From: Hyaloperonospora brassicae
Lineage: Eukaryota; Oomycota; Peronosporomycetes; Peronosporales; Peronosporaceae
DNA length: 64,000 bases
Reading direction: 5' to 3'
Assembly (NCBI GenBank): GCA_947650285.1
Contig: CANTFL010001446.1
Location: 733,001-797,000, forward strand
Position 1 is the stretch's first letter; each line of letters starts with the position of its first letter. The position numbers were made by a program, and so were the translations under genes. Positions 20,201-30,861 of the stretch are shown in pieces. Below the pieces are notes generated by a model. It saw only the letters and a list, made by a program, of their open reading frames with translations. It ran no database searches and was not told the DNA's origin.

Positions 20201-20409
20201 GCACTTCCACGTTCCAACTGCAACCGGAGACGCCGCAGCACGTGGCCGAGTCCGTACTCGCCAGCGTCCACGCCATTCGCCTCAACTGGAACAAGTCCGA
20301 AGGCACTGGCCGTCCCGACTCCAAGCAAAGCCGCTGTCAGCATCATCGTCATCACCTTAACACGTCCACGTGTCCGCAGCACTGGAGGCCACGACGTTAT
20401 CGTGTCCAT
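17239..20409 (-). CDS. Large secreted repeat protein, Ser/Glu/Asp-rich, with RRLR motif
   Basis: About 1,056 residues if started at 20409. The ATG at 20352 (MTMMLTAALLGVGTASAFG) gives a cleaner signal peptide. From the second start, RRLR falls at residues 40-43, in the window where oomycete RXLR translocation motifs lie, but no convincing EER follows. Then come an acidic run (SEDSDSDSDSDSDSD), about 16 copies of a 10-residue SEESKSGVEG repeat interrupted by SEENADDDDD, a transitional E/G-rich region, and a long C-terminal array of a roughly 12-residue degenerate repeat of the type EHNGKGITTEAS. No catalytic domain, GPI signal or membrane segment is visible after the signal peptide. Role unknown: an extracellular or cell-wall repeat protein or a surface decoy are possibilities, and RXLR effector status is only suggested. 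Confidence 0.75.
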   Translation of the reverse strand: MDTITSWPPVLRTRGRVKVMTMMLTAALLGVGTASAFGLVPVEANGVDAGEYGLGHVLRRLRLQLERGSAQAALTRADRSRPSLRALSEVALTVPRASAASTVESLPVHDGTFEARVTDESGTMAPPLEPIEGDDAASSTVANEETNEEEAKEEEDSEDSDSDSDSDSDSDSDSDSDEEGSEGDEEGSEGSEGDEEGSEESEGDNEESKGGVESSEESKSGVGGSEESKSGVEGSEESKSGVEGSEESKNGVEGSEESKSGVEGSEESKSGVEGSEESKSGVEGSEESKSGVEGSEESKSGVEGSEENADDDDDSEESKSGVEGSEESKNGVEGSEESKSGVEGSEESKSGVEGSEESKSGVEGSEESKSGVEGSEENADDDDDSEENADEDDDSEESEGNSGVGEEGEEEEGEEGEGEEGEESAGNGEDSKGSQEKTEGSNHVDEGSRRDESKGNGDDGDGTTSDSEKYEGNGGDSEGSKGSGQSSEANERNGTSIGSEAGGSTGGEAGKGNGEGIGSKASEHTSKSVESELRKQNGAGIDGSAIQNNGEGIISKASKHTVDESVESVDSKASEHNGKGMRDAREHNGQGVASGASGQNSEGVTIEEGKHNGKSINSEGREHNGNESIGGDAGKYNDESIGSDGRQQNWEGIISKASEHNKEGISSEASEHSKEGISSEASEHNGKGIGSDASKHNGTSITNEASEHNGNDITSEASERNDGATSSVASEHYGKGIGNDASEHNGQGIKSQASALDGTNISSEQHNGKTISSEASEHNSSEASEHNGKGITTEASAHSGKGITTEASAHNGEGIASEASEHNGKGITTEATIHNGKGISSEANEHNGKGITTEESAHSGKGITTEASVYNGEGITTEASAHSGKGITSEASVNGTSISSEASIHNGTSITSEASGHNGTSISSEANEHNGKGISSEAIGHKIGGITSEASMHNGTSHTTEANEHNGKGIISEASGLNGKGITTEASEHDDKGTTSEGSERRDAAGKGDTKHQARDENRSSTEPNVRQDATFSSGSYRRSEESKSSADVSCRMTET
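17440..18700 (-). repeat. 36-bp coding repeat array (EHNGKGITTEAS type)
   Basis: Direct repeats of about 36 bp, read on the plus strand as variants of TGCTTCAGTGGTGATGCCTTTGCCATTGTGCTCGCT. They encode 12-residue units with strong conservation of NG.x.I and variable flanks. Unit sequences have drifted, so this is older than the 30-bp array. Confidence 0.85.
19265..19795 (-). repeat. 30-bp coding repeat array (SEESKSGVEG)
   Basis: About 16 near-identical 30-bp units in two blocks separated by a SEENADDDDD unit, which also ends the second block. This suggests that a larger block was duplicated as a whole. Near-identity points to recent expansion or homogenisation. Confidence 0.9.
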
Positions 20410-21006
20410 CTCTCTGTTCCTTTCGTATCGCAGCGGTCGCAGCAGCAGAATCAAAAGTGACAGACGCCGTCGTGTGCGTCCCAAGAGGCGCCGCGTCAAC
20501 TGACCACCCGCCACACGAGCCGTCGAAACTACACGCACACACACATACACATACACATACACCCGGCGACGTAACGACACTCGAAAGCTGCTCTGTCTTG
20601 ACGGAACAAAATGGAGCACACGTGCCCGCACGAAATCTAAAGCCGCGCGAAACGGTCTCCCGCATCGTGTGCTTTTCCTCTCTGCGTCCAGACGGCTGTC
20701 CCCTTTGCGACAGACACACAGACAGACGGACAGACGTATAGCCAGAGACGACAAAGCGGTCCCTCAACGACAACGCCGTCTCGTGACTAGCCTCTTTCCA
20801 ACCACAGATTCCTCCAGTCGGTCAGTGTCAATCCAGCGGTTCCCAGTCCCTCAGGTTCCCCTCCTCCTCACTAACCCCCACGACCCCTTCCTCCAGTCAA
20901 TACCCAGCGCGGCTCCTCTTCGTCCTCTCCTTCCACTCTCCCAATCGACTCAAACTTTTGTCCCTCTCCTTCTCCTTCTCTCTGTCTCTGTCTCACGATG
21001 TCGGCC
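20410..21006. other. Upstream region of the repeat-protein gene with CA repeats
   Basis: It contains CACACACACATACACATACACATACAC (about 20532-20560), short CAGA repeats (about 20711-20735) and pyrimidine-rich tracts. It serves as the 5' region of the repeat-protein gene and the 3' flank of the MARVEL-like gene. The frame of the repeat protein stays open to 20754, but those codons are simple-sequence derived. Confidence 0.5.
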
Positions 21007-21678
21007 TTAGGTTGGCCTACCGAATCCGTCCTGCACGTACGACGTGCCCGTGATCGCCCCTTCGCCATCGCGTTCGTCAGCAGTGCCCAATCCCACACCG
21101 CCACGCGGGCCGTTCACCCGGTGCACCGACTCGAACGTCGCAGGCGCTTCGAAAGTGCCTTTTGCACCGGACGGGCGCCACGTGGGACGTCGCCACGCGC
21201 CCCACGCGACGCTCAGGAGGAAACCCACGAACGCCAAAAAGCACAGCGCGGCACTCGAGGCCAAGTGCGCGCACTGGACAGCGTCGACGAGCACGGGACA
21301 GTACCGCATGTAGTCACTAGCGGCCAGAGCACAGCCCGCGCTCATAAAGAGGACCGTCAAGAGCGCGTCGATGGCAAAGCAGTAGGGCGCTACTGACGGG
21401 CGCTCGCTGCCGAGTCGCCAGGCGACAATCAGTAGCACTGCGTCGTAGAGCGACGCCGAGAAGCACACGAGCACTGCGAACGTGACGGACGGACCGCCGT
21501 AGTAGACCGTCACGTTGAGCTGCTCGCGGCGGTCCATTGTCTCGAACGTCCGTTGCTGCGGCTGGAAACTGCTCGCTACGAGCGCGAGCGCGACGACAGA
21601 CGTGACGAGCTGCAAGAGCCGCAGGGCGAGTGGGAAGACGCAGGTGGGGAGCGGACGGCAGCGAAGAGGAGTTGACAT
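21007..21678 (-). CDS. Four-helix membrane protein, MARVEL-like
   Basis: 223 residues with four predicted membrane helices: LRLLQLVTSVVALALVASSF, VTFAVLVCFSASLYDAVLLI, APYCFAIDALLTVLFMSAGC, and one around SSAALCFLAFVGFLLSV. The first helix beginning with a conserved Arg, the even spacing and the hydrophilic C-terminal tail fit MARVEL-domain proteins of vesicle trafficking and membrane apposition. The tail is Gly/Arg-rich. Assignment is by topology and motif style, so another tetraspan family is possible. The ATG at 21678 is the first in frame and no intron is required. Confidence 0.6.
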   Translation of the reverse strand: MSTPLRCRPLPTCVFPLALRLLQLVTSVVALALVASSFQPQQRTFETMDRREQLNVTVYYGGPSVTFAVLVCFSASLYDAVLLIVAWRLGSERPSVAPYCFAIDALLTVLFMSAGCALAASDYMRYCPVLVDAVQCAHLASSAALCFLAFVGFLLSVAWGAWRRPTWRPSGAKGTFEAPATFESVHRVNGPRGGVGLGTADERDGEGAITGTSYVQDGFGRPT

Positions 21679-24600
21679 GACGGTCGGCTTGAGCGGTGAG
21701 TTGAAGTTGCAGGTACACTGGTGAGCGAAGAGCTCAATTAACGTACTGACTGATTGACTGACTGATTGACTGACTGATTGACAGACAGACCAATTAACTG
21801 ACGAATGGGACGTATAGTGACTTTACTTGTGATTGACTGCGCCGTCTGGCGGTCAATGAGTCGATCAATCGATCGTGTCGTCGGTCGGTCGGGTAGTTGT
21901 GCACTCGTTGTCGTCTTTTGCATTCTCTTCTTCTTCTTCTTCTTCTTCTTCGACTTCTTCTTATCCTGACGCGCGTCGGTCGACTGTGGTGGCGGTAATG
22001 CGTTTGCTCTTCTTCGCTGTGCGCTGGTCGACAGTTGGCGTGCGACCACTGGCTTTTTGCATGGAGTCGCTGACGCGCAGGTGGTTTCCGCGACCAAAGA
22101 ATGTTCCTCGGACAAGTTGCAGTGGATGAGCAAGTGGTTGCGCAGAGGAACAGCTGCATTCGAGGAAGAAGGTGGGGATGCTTTGCAGGTGGTGCTGTTG
22201 TTGTTTGGTGGTGGGGGGCGGTAGTGTGGATTCCATACTTGTCGATTGAAGTGCATGCTGTCGTGTCGTGTGACCCGTTGCGTGGACGTACGAGCTCTTG
22301 TCGCAACATGACGAGACGTTGAAGCAGCGAAGCCGATGGAACGCGAAGGCACCATGCGACGCCAGAGAACGCAGCTGCATGTTGCTATGCAAAGCCGCCA
22401 CGTGATGGGACAGCGAATATCGCGGCGCAGCTGTTTGAGTCGGATGGACGTCCGTGTCGAGTCTTGTCGCGATACCATTCGAGCGACGAACGATGCACTT
22501 GTTAACTGCGGCTATTCGAAGCTGTTCGTGCGGAAGGTCTGTGCGACGGGGTCTTTATTTTCCGTGCAAAAGAAGAGGATTCTTGTGGAAGCATTCACAC
22601 TGTTCGTTTGCAGGGGGTTATCAGCCTCAGTTGACCGCTGTACACGACTTGTAGAGAGGACACGGGTCAGCGTTCTGCGTGGATCTTACGGTCTCCGGTA
22701 TGCTGCACCTGCAGTTGCTCAAGATGCAACTGCTTGGAAACGTGGGGCTGAAACGATGTTCCGACGCTTCGTAACGCGTAAAGTGCAAGTAACAGACGAC
22801 ATTGAACCGCCGTTTGTCTGCCTTGTCGAAGGACTTGTACCAATGTGGTTACTTTGAGGCACCGAACGATTGTAAAAAAACGATGTGGCTACGGACGGGA
22901 TTCACAGACGTTTTTTAGGTACAGGGACATCGATGTCACTGTCAAGAACATCGTCGGAGCATGGCTAAAGTGGCTCTATGGATGCGTTTGATCGGTCAAT
23001 ACTACAGATTTGTTGACAGACGGGTGTGCAAGGAAGGAGGGACAGCTAGTGAGCCGCAGATTGCAACTTTTTTTCTGTTAGATGGACCGACCAAATCAGT
23101 TTTTGACACTATGTGTATCCAGTATCCAACCCACAAGACAGAACCACTTTGCATCGTTCGTTCACTGCTCCACACGATAGGTCCTCATAAGGTTTCAAAT
23201 GCGGTATCACTCTGATTGTACGAACGATGTCTTCCGATACCATACTATCTTTGGTGGATAATGTGGGCATCAGAAATGACATGAAGAATGCCTTTTCGAT
23301 GCCCCTGTCGGTGATGACAAATACGATACCGTCACGAGGTTTGTTACAAGCAACTGACCGGAGATAGATCTCGCGTATCAATGCGATCGTGCTGGTGTAT
23401 ATTGAAGTAATTAGAATCTAATTGATCAACTCAGGAAAGAAAGATAAACAACCGGAAGAGTTTGCACTGACAATCATGTGTTCATGACTCGTTGAGTAAC
23501 CTTCTCGCACCTCCTATTGCAATGCGTATCGCATCGACCCCTTCATTCAGCAATTGCGGCTCGATCCTCTTTGTCGACGATACGTATTCCTGATCCCTTT
23601 GGGTCCATGAAAATCTCGTTACTTGACCACATGAAAGACGTTTCATCATGTCATCGTTTTACCAGAAGTAGATGCGACTGATCTACAAGCGACGGACTCC
23701 ATCCGTGTATTTGAAGCTTGCCACAGCGTACAGTGACTGCGCTTTGTCATTTTAACGTACAGTCGTGATCGTCCTCATTTACTTACATTCGTCTTGCGAT
23801 ACCCTGTCCGTGACAAAAGTCAGTCTTTAGCTTCACCTTTATTGCCTTCTGTCGTTGATCATTGCAACGGCTGCTCGGCTGTTCATCGTGATTGACAAAG
23901 CTTTGTTTTGCGATATCTCGGTCGGACATCCGCTAGGCTTATTTATGCGCGACCCATCAATCGTGGGGGTTCAGCCTATCCGCACATCATTTGCCGACCC
24001 GCGAAGCGTTGTCTGCGTTCAACAACAAGATCTGCTGCATCTATAAGAATGCAGGTTATGTCCTCCCATCCGTGGACTTACGATCGCCCCGCCTTAAGGA
24101 TGGTGCCGGTAGGAGCTACCGACATTACCCATTCGATCGTACACAGAAGTGCAAAAAATGTCATCGACACATCGTTTGGTAGACATTAGATAATGGGCAT
24201 ATCCATGCCCATTATCGCGTCGAAAGTTGTGAACATGCAGCGATTTTCCGTTATGCACCTCTCGTTACGCACACTTCAAACAAACGTTTGCCCATTCGAA
24301 TGCTGCATTGCAAGCAAGACCGACCATTCTTCACGGCAAGTAGTGCTTTCGTTGATCTGCCTCATATCGACAGCTGGATGCAATAGTGTAATATGTCGTC
24401 TATCGTAACACAACAAGTATGCAGATATGACGCTGCCACAAGGCACCACACGGATTCGACGTGTATCGTGGCATACTTACTTCTATCCTCTAGAACTAGG
24501 TATGCCACGAGTCTAGCCTGAAAGTCCGCTTGTAACCTGTGTTCACCGATCCAGTTGACAACGACTACGATATCAACGCGAGTGATATGTACCCAAGGCC

Positions 24601-25818
24601 GTACTGATTGGGGTATAATATTGCACTTACAAACTCTTACGCGATGATCTACACGGGATCAACGCGGCCTCGTGTTTCGAAATTACGATACCAATAACTA
24701 CAGCCACTCGATCATGTTTGATCCCTTGATCAGCTGGCCAGCTTGGTCAATTACATCAACTCGTTGAGGTGTAGACGAAATGCTCACAGCATTGGTATGG
24801 CGAGCAGTGAGTCAATCGATGTATGGTTTGCATCGGTAGCACGATGTTTGCAGCCATGAGCACACCTTTACTGTTTCTGCACCTGATTTGCTCGCAACTA
24901 AGTGTCGTTTTGCCATCTGATACGACAAAGTCGCTAGAAAGAGTCGATTCATTGCTAGTGCGGTATTGCAAAACGAATGATGCAAACCATTTGCTTCACC
25001 AGTATCCGCGACGAGCCAAAACGTCACAATCTACACGCACTGCTCATTTCTACTCGAGCGCGCAAGGTAAACGAACACGAAAGGTAAGAAATAGATTGCG
25101 ATGAAAATCCCGTTTCTATCGATGGTAAGAAACCATCGTGGTGTGATTATCGTGATACTAATGAACGCACACTTCGGTCTGTAAAAAGCACGCGGCTGCA
25201 ACGACATCCGACACCGTGGAACTCGTGTGCGCTTGTCAAGTAGAGGCGCATGCAGCATTTTAGTGCAGCGTCTCGATCTTGCAATGTGCCTAGTGCATCG
25301 CATATGCTCATACTTATACCTGTCGCGTAGCAGGTCGTATGACTTTGGTCGAAACGACACGCGTGGGAATATGCTGCAGGTCAGTCGGATCTGGTGAAAC
25401 CCCACGTACGAGGAAACGCTGCAGGTAACACCTTTGGATGTAGTAACTTTGCCAGCCAACATCCGTGTCAAGTATGAGATGCATATCACCAGTCTGGGCT
25501 ATCACGCGGCGAAAGCGATGCCCACCGCGTCGAAACTACCGCTTGCCGGACGCTTCGACGACCGCAAAGTGTGGACTTTCATGTAAAGTTCGAAAGCTAA
25601 CGTGTGGTCGAACGTGATGGGCAGGTCGTAGAGGGTATGCGTCCGTCCGTTTTGACCGCAGTAGTGGTATTCGGATCCTTGTGGGAAGGCGTTCGTCAAA
25701 CAGTCACACGCTCTGGTCACCGCTTTCGGCCAGCGACCCGCTCGCTCGCTCTCTTCTCATAAGTTGTGTTCGTAATGTCATTTCAGCGCTCCCACCATCT
25801 GTCGTTTGTCTGTCTGTT

Positions 25819-25856
<38 letters not shown>

Positions 25857-26371
25857 CATCTCTGTCTGTTTGGCTGTTTGGCTGTTTGTCTGTCTGTCTA
25901 TCTGTTTGTCTATCTGTCTGTTTGTCCATCTGTCTCCCAGTCAAAGAAATGTGCGCATAGAGCTTCGAACAGATAAAGTGGACAACAAACGGATGTCGCG
26001 CGGAGGTGCACTTGTCGCGTAGTAAGTAGCAGTAGTGCGGTCGTGGCGGTTGTACGAACGTCGTGTGTTCACAGCTGCTGAAACGGTCGTATTAAGTTCT
26101 AGAGGTCCACAGCCCCCAAGCTCACCACCACTGTCCTCGAAGTAATGGACCGTACGACATACCGCGGGGGGGGGGGAAGGCTCCACTTTTTCTGCCCCTG
26201 CACCCACACTGACTGGATGCAGCGAGTGCTTAGGCACGCAACACCACCGCCGCCTCAAACGACGACCTCCATCAACAGTGTGCACCACTACGGCTGCCAA
26301 AGCTTCGAGTTAATATTAATTAGGTCTATCCTAGTGTACAGCTCTTTACACAGAGAGAGGACTGTAAACGC
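21679..26371. other. Long region without a recognisable gene
   Basis: It contains GACTGATT tetranucleotide-type repeats (about 21746-21785), a CTT run (21927-21963), and a TCTG-type repeat (25798-25935). Open frames of up to about 250 codons in 21738-22860 lack any family signature, and their composition follows simple repeats or antisense bias. Around 23900-24700 there are protein-like fragments (for example EALSAFNNKICCIYKNAGYV, 24003-24062 plus) that may be transposon debris, but I cannot assign them. Confidence 0.5.
25798..25935. repeat. (TCTG)n/(TTTG) tetranucleotide repeat
   Basis: Interrupted TCTG repeat with TTTG and TCTA variants. Open frames across it (Cys/Leu/Ser-rich) are an artefact of the repeat. 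Confidence 0.9.
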
Positions 26372-27013
26372 CTATGCCACAGCGGTCTGCGAGCCACTGG
26401 CCACCTCCTCTTCACGCACTGTTTTGCTGCCCGATAGAATCTCGTACTCACACTTGGAGCCGTCAATAAAGTTGGTCGCGTCGAACTTCAGGTACAGGTT
26501 CGACGCCACGGGGCGACGACCCGAGTACGCGGCCGAGACGCCGCGAATGAGGCCGTTCTCGCGCGGGTCGGGCGACTTGGGCGCAATGCGCAGGTCGAAA
26601 CACTGCTCTTTCGAGCCCAAGTACCACTTGCTGAGCTCCCCGCACACGCTCACGACGCAGTTCGGACTCGAGCGCACGTCAAACGCCACGACCGCCGACT
26701 CCATCGTGGCCTCAGCGCTCCGACGGCGGTCGTGGAACACCACAACTGTCTCTCCGCCGACGATTTTCTCCGTGAACGGCCGAAGCACTTGGGCCTCACC
26801 GACGTGGCTGCCATTGTCCCACGTGGCTGTCAGTTCCCTGACCGGCGCTGGCGTCGCCGACTCGTACGGCACCAACTTGGCCAATAGACCGCGCAAGTGC
26901 GTGCGCGCCGTCTGCGGGGCCTCAGCCTGCGGCGTGGCGACGGCCGGAGCGTCCGCGGCGGCGGCCGCACTCGTCAGGACAGCAACGAGCACGAGCGAAC
27001 GGAGGAGCTGCAT
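26372..27013 (-). CDS. Secreted protein of unknown function with four cysteines
   Basis: 213 residues with a clear signal peptide (MQLLRSLVLVAVLTSAAAAA, cleavage near residue 20). The mature part has Cys in NCVVSVCGEL, EQCFDLR and SKCEYEI, which could form two disulfides, and YLKFDATNFIDGSKCEYEI near the end. RTHLRG near residue 37 resembles but does not match RXLR (two residues between R and L). The rest looks like one compact beta-rich domain. No intron is needed, and codon use and the clean ATG support a real gene. Possibly a conserved oomycete apoplastic protein, which I infer from the features alone. Confidence 0.7.
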   Translation of the reverse strand: MQLLRSLVLVAVLTSAAAAADAPAVATPQAEAPQTARTHLRGLLAKLVPYESATPAPVRELTATWDNGSHVGEAQVLRPFTEKIVGGETVVVFHDRRRSAEATMESAVVAFDVRSSPNCVVSVCGELSKWYLGSKEQCFDLRIAPKSPDPRENGLIRGVSAAYSGRRPVASNLYLKFDATNFIDGSKCEYEILSGSKTVREEEVASGSQTAVA

Positions 27014-29796
27014 AGCGAGTAGTGGAGCGGTGCGCTGCTAGGGGAGGGGAGGGGCAGACGAGCGGACGGGGTGGCGGGTTTGGCGCGTGGGCGAGAGACG
27101 CGTCTCGTTTGTGTGGTCGGTCGGTGGTCGCGTTGTCACTCGTCCCTCAGGTACTGCGGCACTGTGCTAAAAAGAGAAAATGAGCGCAATAGCGAATTGC
27201 AGGCGCGAGCTGATCGCTTTTCAGAGGACCCCCTGGTCGGCCTTTTCGAAACACATCGTGCGTGCAAACGGGCCGCGGCGCGCAGACCTTCCACAGTGTA
27301 TCAATCAATCAGCGCGCCGCTTGGCGGCACCCGGTGGTTTGGGTTGGGCCACTCTCGTGCCTGTGAAAACAAATACTTACGTCCCCACGCCGAAACGGAG
27401 CGTCTGACTCGCGGGCCCTCCTCCTCGTCCTCCTCCATTGCCGTCATCGGATGATTGCGCAGACGGCGTAGCCATAATCGCGATTATTGACCAATCCCGA
27501 CACGGCCCTCGCGTCGCAGTTGCCGGCGCAGCTGTGTCGAGGAAGCCAAAGTTCCACACACTGAACAAAATCTTGTTGCGAGCTGAGCAGCGCCGCGCTC
27601 AACCCATCAGCTTCCTGCCGACCTGCTGCACAAGAACTCCTGTGCATAACAAGTAAGTCGATGCTCGAGATGGTACGACACAAGTCGTTCGTTATAGCTG
27701 GTCGATCGGTCGGTTGGTCGGTTGGTCGGTTGGTTATTTGGTTATTTGGTTGGCAGCAGTGTCGGCTGTAACGACAACGTCGATGCGCCCGCGCGTGTTT
27801 TGCGAGGCCTGAGCTCAAGTAATCGCGACAAAAGGCTACGAAGAAGAAGGCAGTGATAACCGCGGCAGCCGTCGTGACTTGACCGCTCAGACAAGACCAC
27901 GAGTGGGAAGACGGCATCTGATTCGCAAACACTGTGTCGCTGCGACCACTGTTGCCGCACTTTCCCGATCCTTACGCACACGGTGGGGCGCGCTTACCTT
28001 GTGATTTGCGCTGCAGAGTGTCATGCGCCGCATCACGCGTCGGAGGAAGCGATCAAGTGCCTCACTCCTGGCCAAGAGTACAGAGAGAGAGCGCGCAAGT
28101 AGTTTGCGACCAAGTCGCGCGCATTGTTTACGTCCGCGTGGCGCCGAATCTGCCAAATATGATATTTGCCATAATCAACGAGCCAAGTGGCAGACAAAGC
28201 TGTGCTGTCAATTGAATCGTGCGCTGTCCTCTACACTCTTCAACAGGGCCCTATGTCCTGCGACGGTGTGGCCATAAAAAAAGCGCAGACTTCCCGGACG
28301 CGAGTCCCTAACACATTGACCCTCGAGCTCGAGCCCCTCCCTCCCCCCCTGCGATACGCAGGTGTAAGCGGTATAGAAACCGCCATCGTCGCTTGATCGG
28401 TCGGTCACTCCCACGATTCTCTATCACTGCCTTGTTTTTTTCGCTTTCTAGAAAAAGGACATGCCCGACGATAAAAAGTGGGTCCCTGGCCTGACCCGAG
28501 CGACACCACATGCGACTCGCAACGTCGTACCCATGTGGTACGTGTTATCTACCTACGACATCCAGGGTCAGCAGCTCGTGGCGGCTGGTGTACCTACCGA
28601 GCAAGGTCGACAATAACCGTCTGGCCGAGCCCGTCGACCTAACGAGACGCCAGGAAATCGCGTCCAGCAGTAGTCCATGTCTCCATTTTTGTGGGAATCG
28701 GAGTTGAACGCACCTGACTTGTTGGAACGAGCTGTCTGTCCCCAAAAGCTCATCACCGCTCACTCCCTCCCTCCCTCTCTGCCTCGTCCTGTGCTCCGTC
28801 ATCGACGGTCGAGGATTGTGGAGAGCCCCATAGCTTTGCCAATGTGTCCTCATCAAACGTGAAGGGCAGCGCCAGCAGCTCTTAATCTCGCACATTCGTA
28901 TCGCAGCCGTACCCGATTCGGCGCGCATCTCCTTCAACAATTCCTTTGCAGTCGACACAATACTACGGCTCCTGGATCGGCGATGCACCAATGCTTGTCA
29001 CGGAGACGACACGAATCGAGCAGTAGTGCACACGTGAGCATCCGTTGCTTGCAACTCAACACGCGAGCTGTGCCTCGTGATCACCTATCATCCTGTCAAC
29101 ATTTCAGCCTCATTTTGTCAGTGCAGTCACGTCCGTCAGGTATGAAAATACATTCTGCACTACCTCTTTCTCTTCTCTTCCCGGCACATGAACGCTGCGC
29201 GTGCACACGAGCGTAATGGATGAAGAAAGACAGTTATTCATTGGCAGCAATGCCGAGAGCCCCTACTCGCTCACATCGGTCATCCCGCATTGCATTGACT
29301 GGTGCTGCAACAACGTCGTCTTATCGACAGTTGTCGGTTGCCGTCACGTGGATGTTCAGCGCTTGATGAGATTCATCTCAGCAGTCGAAATAACGTCCGA
29401 CTCTTTGCGCCGCGTTTGCATCCGTGCACGCAACGCTTTCATTACCGCGACTCGACGTTTGATGCGCAGGAAAAGCCAGAGGTGACCGCGCAGATCAGCT
29501 GCATCAGCGGCCAACTTGGATATGCAGCCTGCCAGATCCTTTTCAGGCACGATGTCGTCACAAGTAGATGTTGGAACAACGATTTGATGAGTTTCGCCAC
29601 GTACGTGAAGCTGGTATTGAAGATGTCGCATACATTGCTCGCTCTTGCCGATACGAACCGACATGTAGGGTTGACACGTCGAGCGGGGCCACCTGCGTAT
29701 GCGTAAACAATCGGGTGGTCCTTACCGCGCTTCTGACGTCACAGTCTCCTTCCGTAGCTTGCGCTGATAGGGCCCATCAGCCGCTGCCTTCTCCTC
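27014..29796. other. Region without a recognisable gene
   Basis: Several open frames of 60-160 codons exist on both strands, but none shows a domain, and they overlap each other heavily. A GGTTGGTC-type repeat lies at about 27701-27750. A small unannotated gene with introns cannot be excluded. Confidence 0.45.
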
Positions 29797-30422
29797 TCAA
29801 TCAACATGAGCCTTCGCCATGCCTGGCTTCTCGTTCTCAGGCAGTTCCACCTCCACATAATGCTTCTGGATGCGCACCTCCAGAGCGCTCTTGTCTGCCC
29901 CAAGCAACTCGTCGCACTTGACGCCATTGTGGAAAAACTGAAACGTCGGCATGGCTGTCACGCCACAGCTTTGTGACACGGCTTGGAGCTCGTCCACGTC
30001 GACTTTCAGGAAGATCGTGTGCGGGTACTTGGCGCTCAGCTCATGGAATATCGGGCCAATGTAGCGACAAGGGCCGCACCACGTGGCGGAAAAGTCCACG
30101 ACCACACACCGTTTGGTTGTCTTGCCCTTTGTGACGAGCTCTTGGAACTGCTGCTGCGACGTCACATGGATTACCCGACTCTGTGATCAAAGACACCCGA
30201 CCGTCGGTCAGCCACAAATCGAACACTTGGACGACGGACTGAATGAATGCAGACACATATATGCACGTGACATACATTCTCGGGGACGCTTTCCTTGTCA
30301 GTCTGGCCAAGCACATGTTTGCGGAACCAGTTCCAAAGTCCCTGGAGCACCACGAACGCGACCGGCAGCAGCGCGTACACGGGAATGCAGAGCCCCCCGA
30401 AGCAGATCTGGAGCACACACAT
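29797..30422 (-). CDS. Thioredoxin with predicted N-terminal membrane anchor, two exons
   Basis: Proposed exons are 30276-30422 and 29797-30180, separated by a 95-bp intron (GTATGT donor, CACAG acceptor, both phase 0), giving 176 residues. Exon 2 is a complete thioredoxin: VVVDFSATWCGPCRYIGP with the redox WCGPC at residues 83-87, KVDVDE, and the cis-proline loop in VTAMPTFQFF. Exon 2 has no in-frame ATG before the active site and a stop lies just upstream, so an upstream exon must supply the start. Exon 1 (MCVLQICFGGLCIPVYALLP and a following hydrophobic run to NWFRKH) resembles the small UPF0729/C18orf32 membrane protein. The product would be a membrane-tethered thioredoxin. The alternative is a separate C18orf32-like gene plus a thioredoxin starting from an unseen tiny exon. 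Confidence 0.75.
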
Positions 30423-30861
30423 CGTCCGTACAAAGACGTGTCAGTGCACAGAAGCGCAGTGACGTCGACTGAGCGCAAACAGGACACCGTACGGTCGCTG
30501 CCGCCATAATCGCAGTCAAGAGCGAGCACGTCGAGCTCCACCAGTAGATACAATCGCGCGTGTCGACAGGGGCTGTCGGTAAGTTACACGTCCTACCGGT
30601 AATCTACGCCTAAGTCCGATCCGAGTCACTCGACTGAAATCAGCGCTTATCCATTAGATTGCACCCAAAATAGCCCCCCGCGTCTATTCTCCATATCTTC
30701 GCTTTTCACGATGCCAATCAGTTAAAACCTGATTCGCGCAGCTTATAAACATACAAATTCACCGGTTCTTCGACCTGAAGCTACGTTTTGGTCCTACCTA
30801 AAAAAGAGCGCGCACACAAAAACGTTTCACGACCGGAACACACGCGCACGTGGTCGCGATC
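30423..30861. other. Divergent intergenic region
   Basis: It separates the thioredoxin gene (minus) from UNC-45 (plus) and presumably holds both promoters. No further gene or clear motif is seen. Confidence 0.5.

Noticed and set aside
21738..22478. 246-codon minus-strand frame
   Set aside because: Its C-terminus is built from GATT/GACT and CTT simple repeats, and no family is recognised.
22336..22857. 173-codon plus-strand frame
   Set aside because: No domain or family pattern, overlapped by other frames on both strands, and no supporting splice or start context. It could be real but I cannot support it.
25681..26022. Cys/Leu/Ser-rich frames over 25766-25960
   Set aside because: Translation of a TCTG tetranucleotide repeat, not a protein gene.
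26372..27013. RXLR effector call from RTHLRG
   Set aside because: The motif has two residues between R and LR and no EER follows in the expected place.
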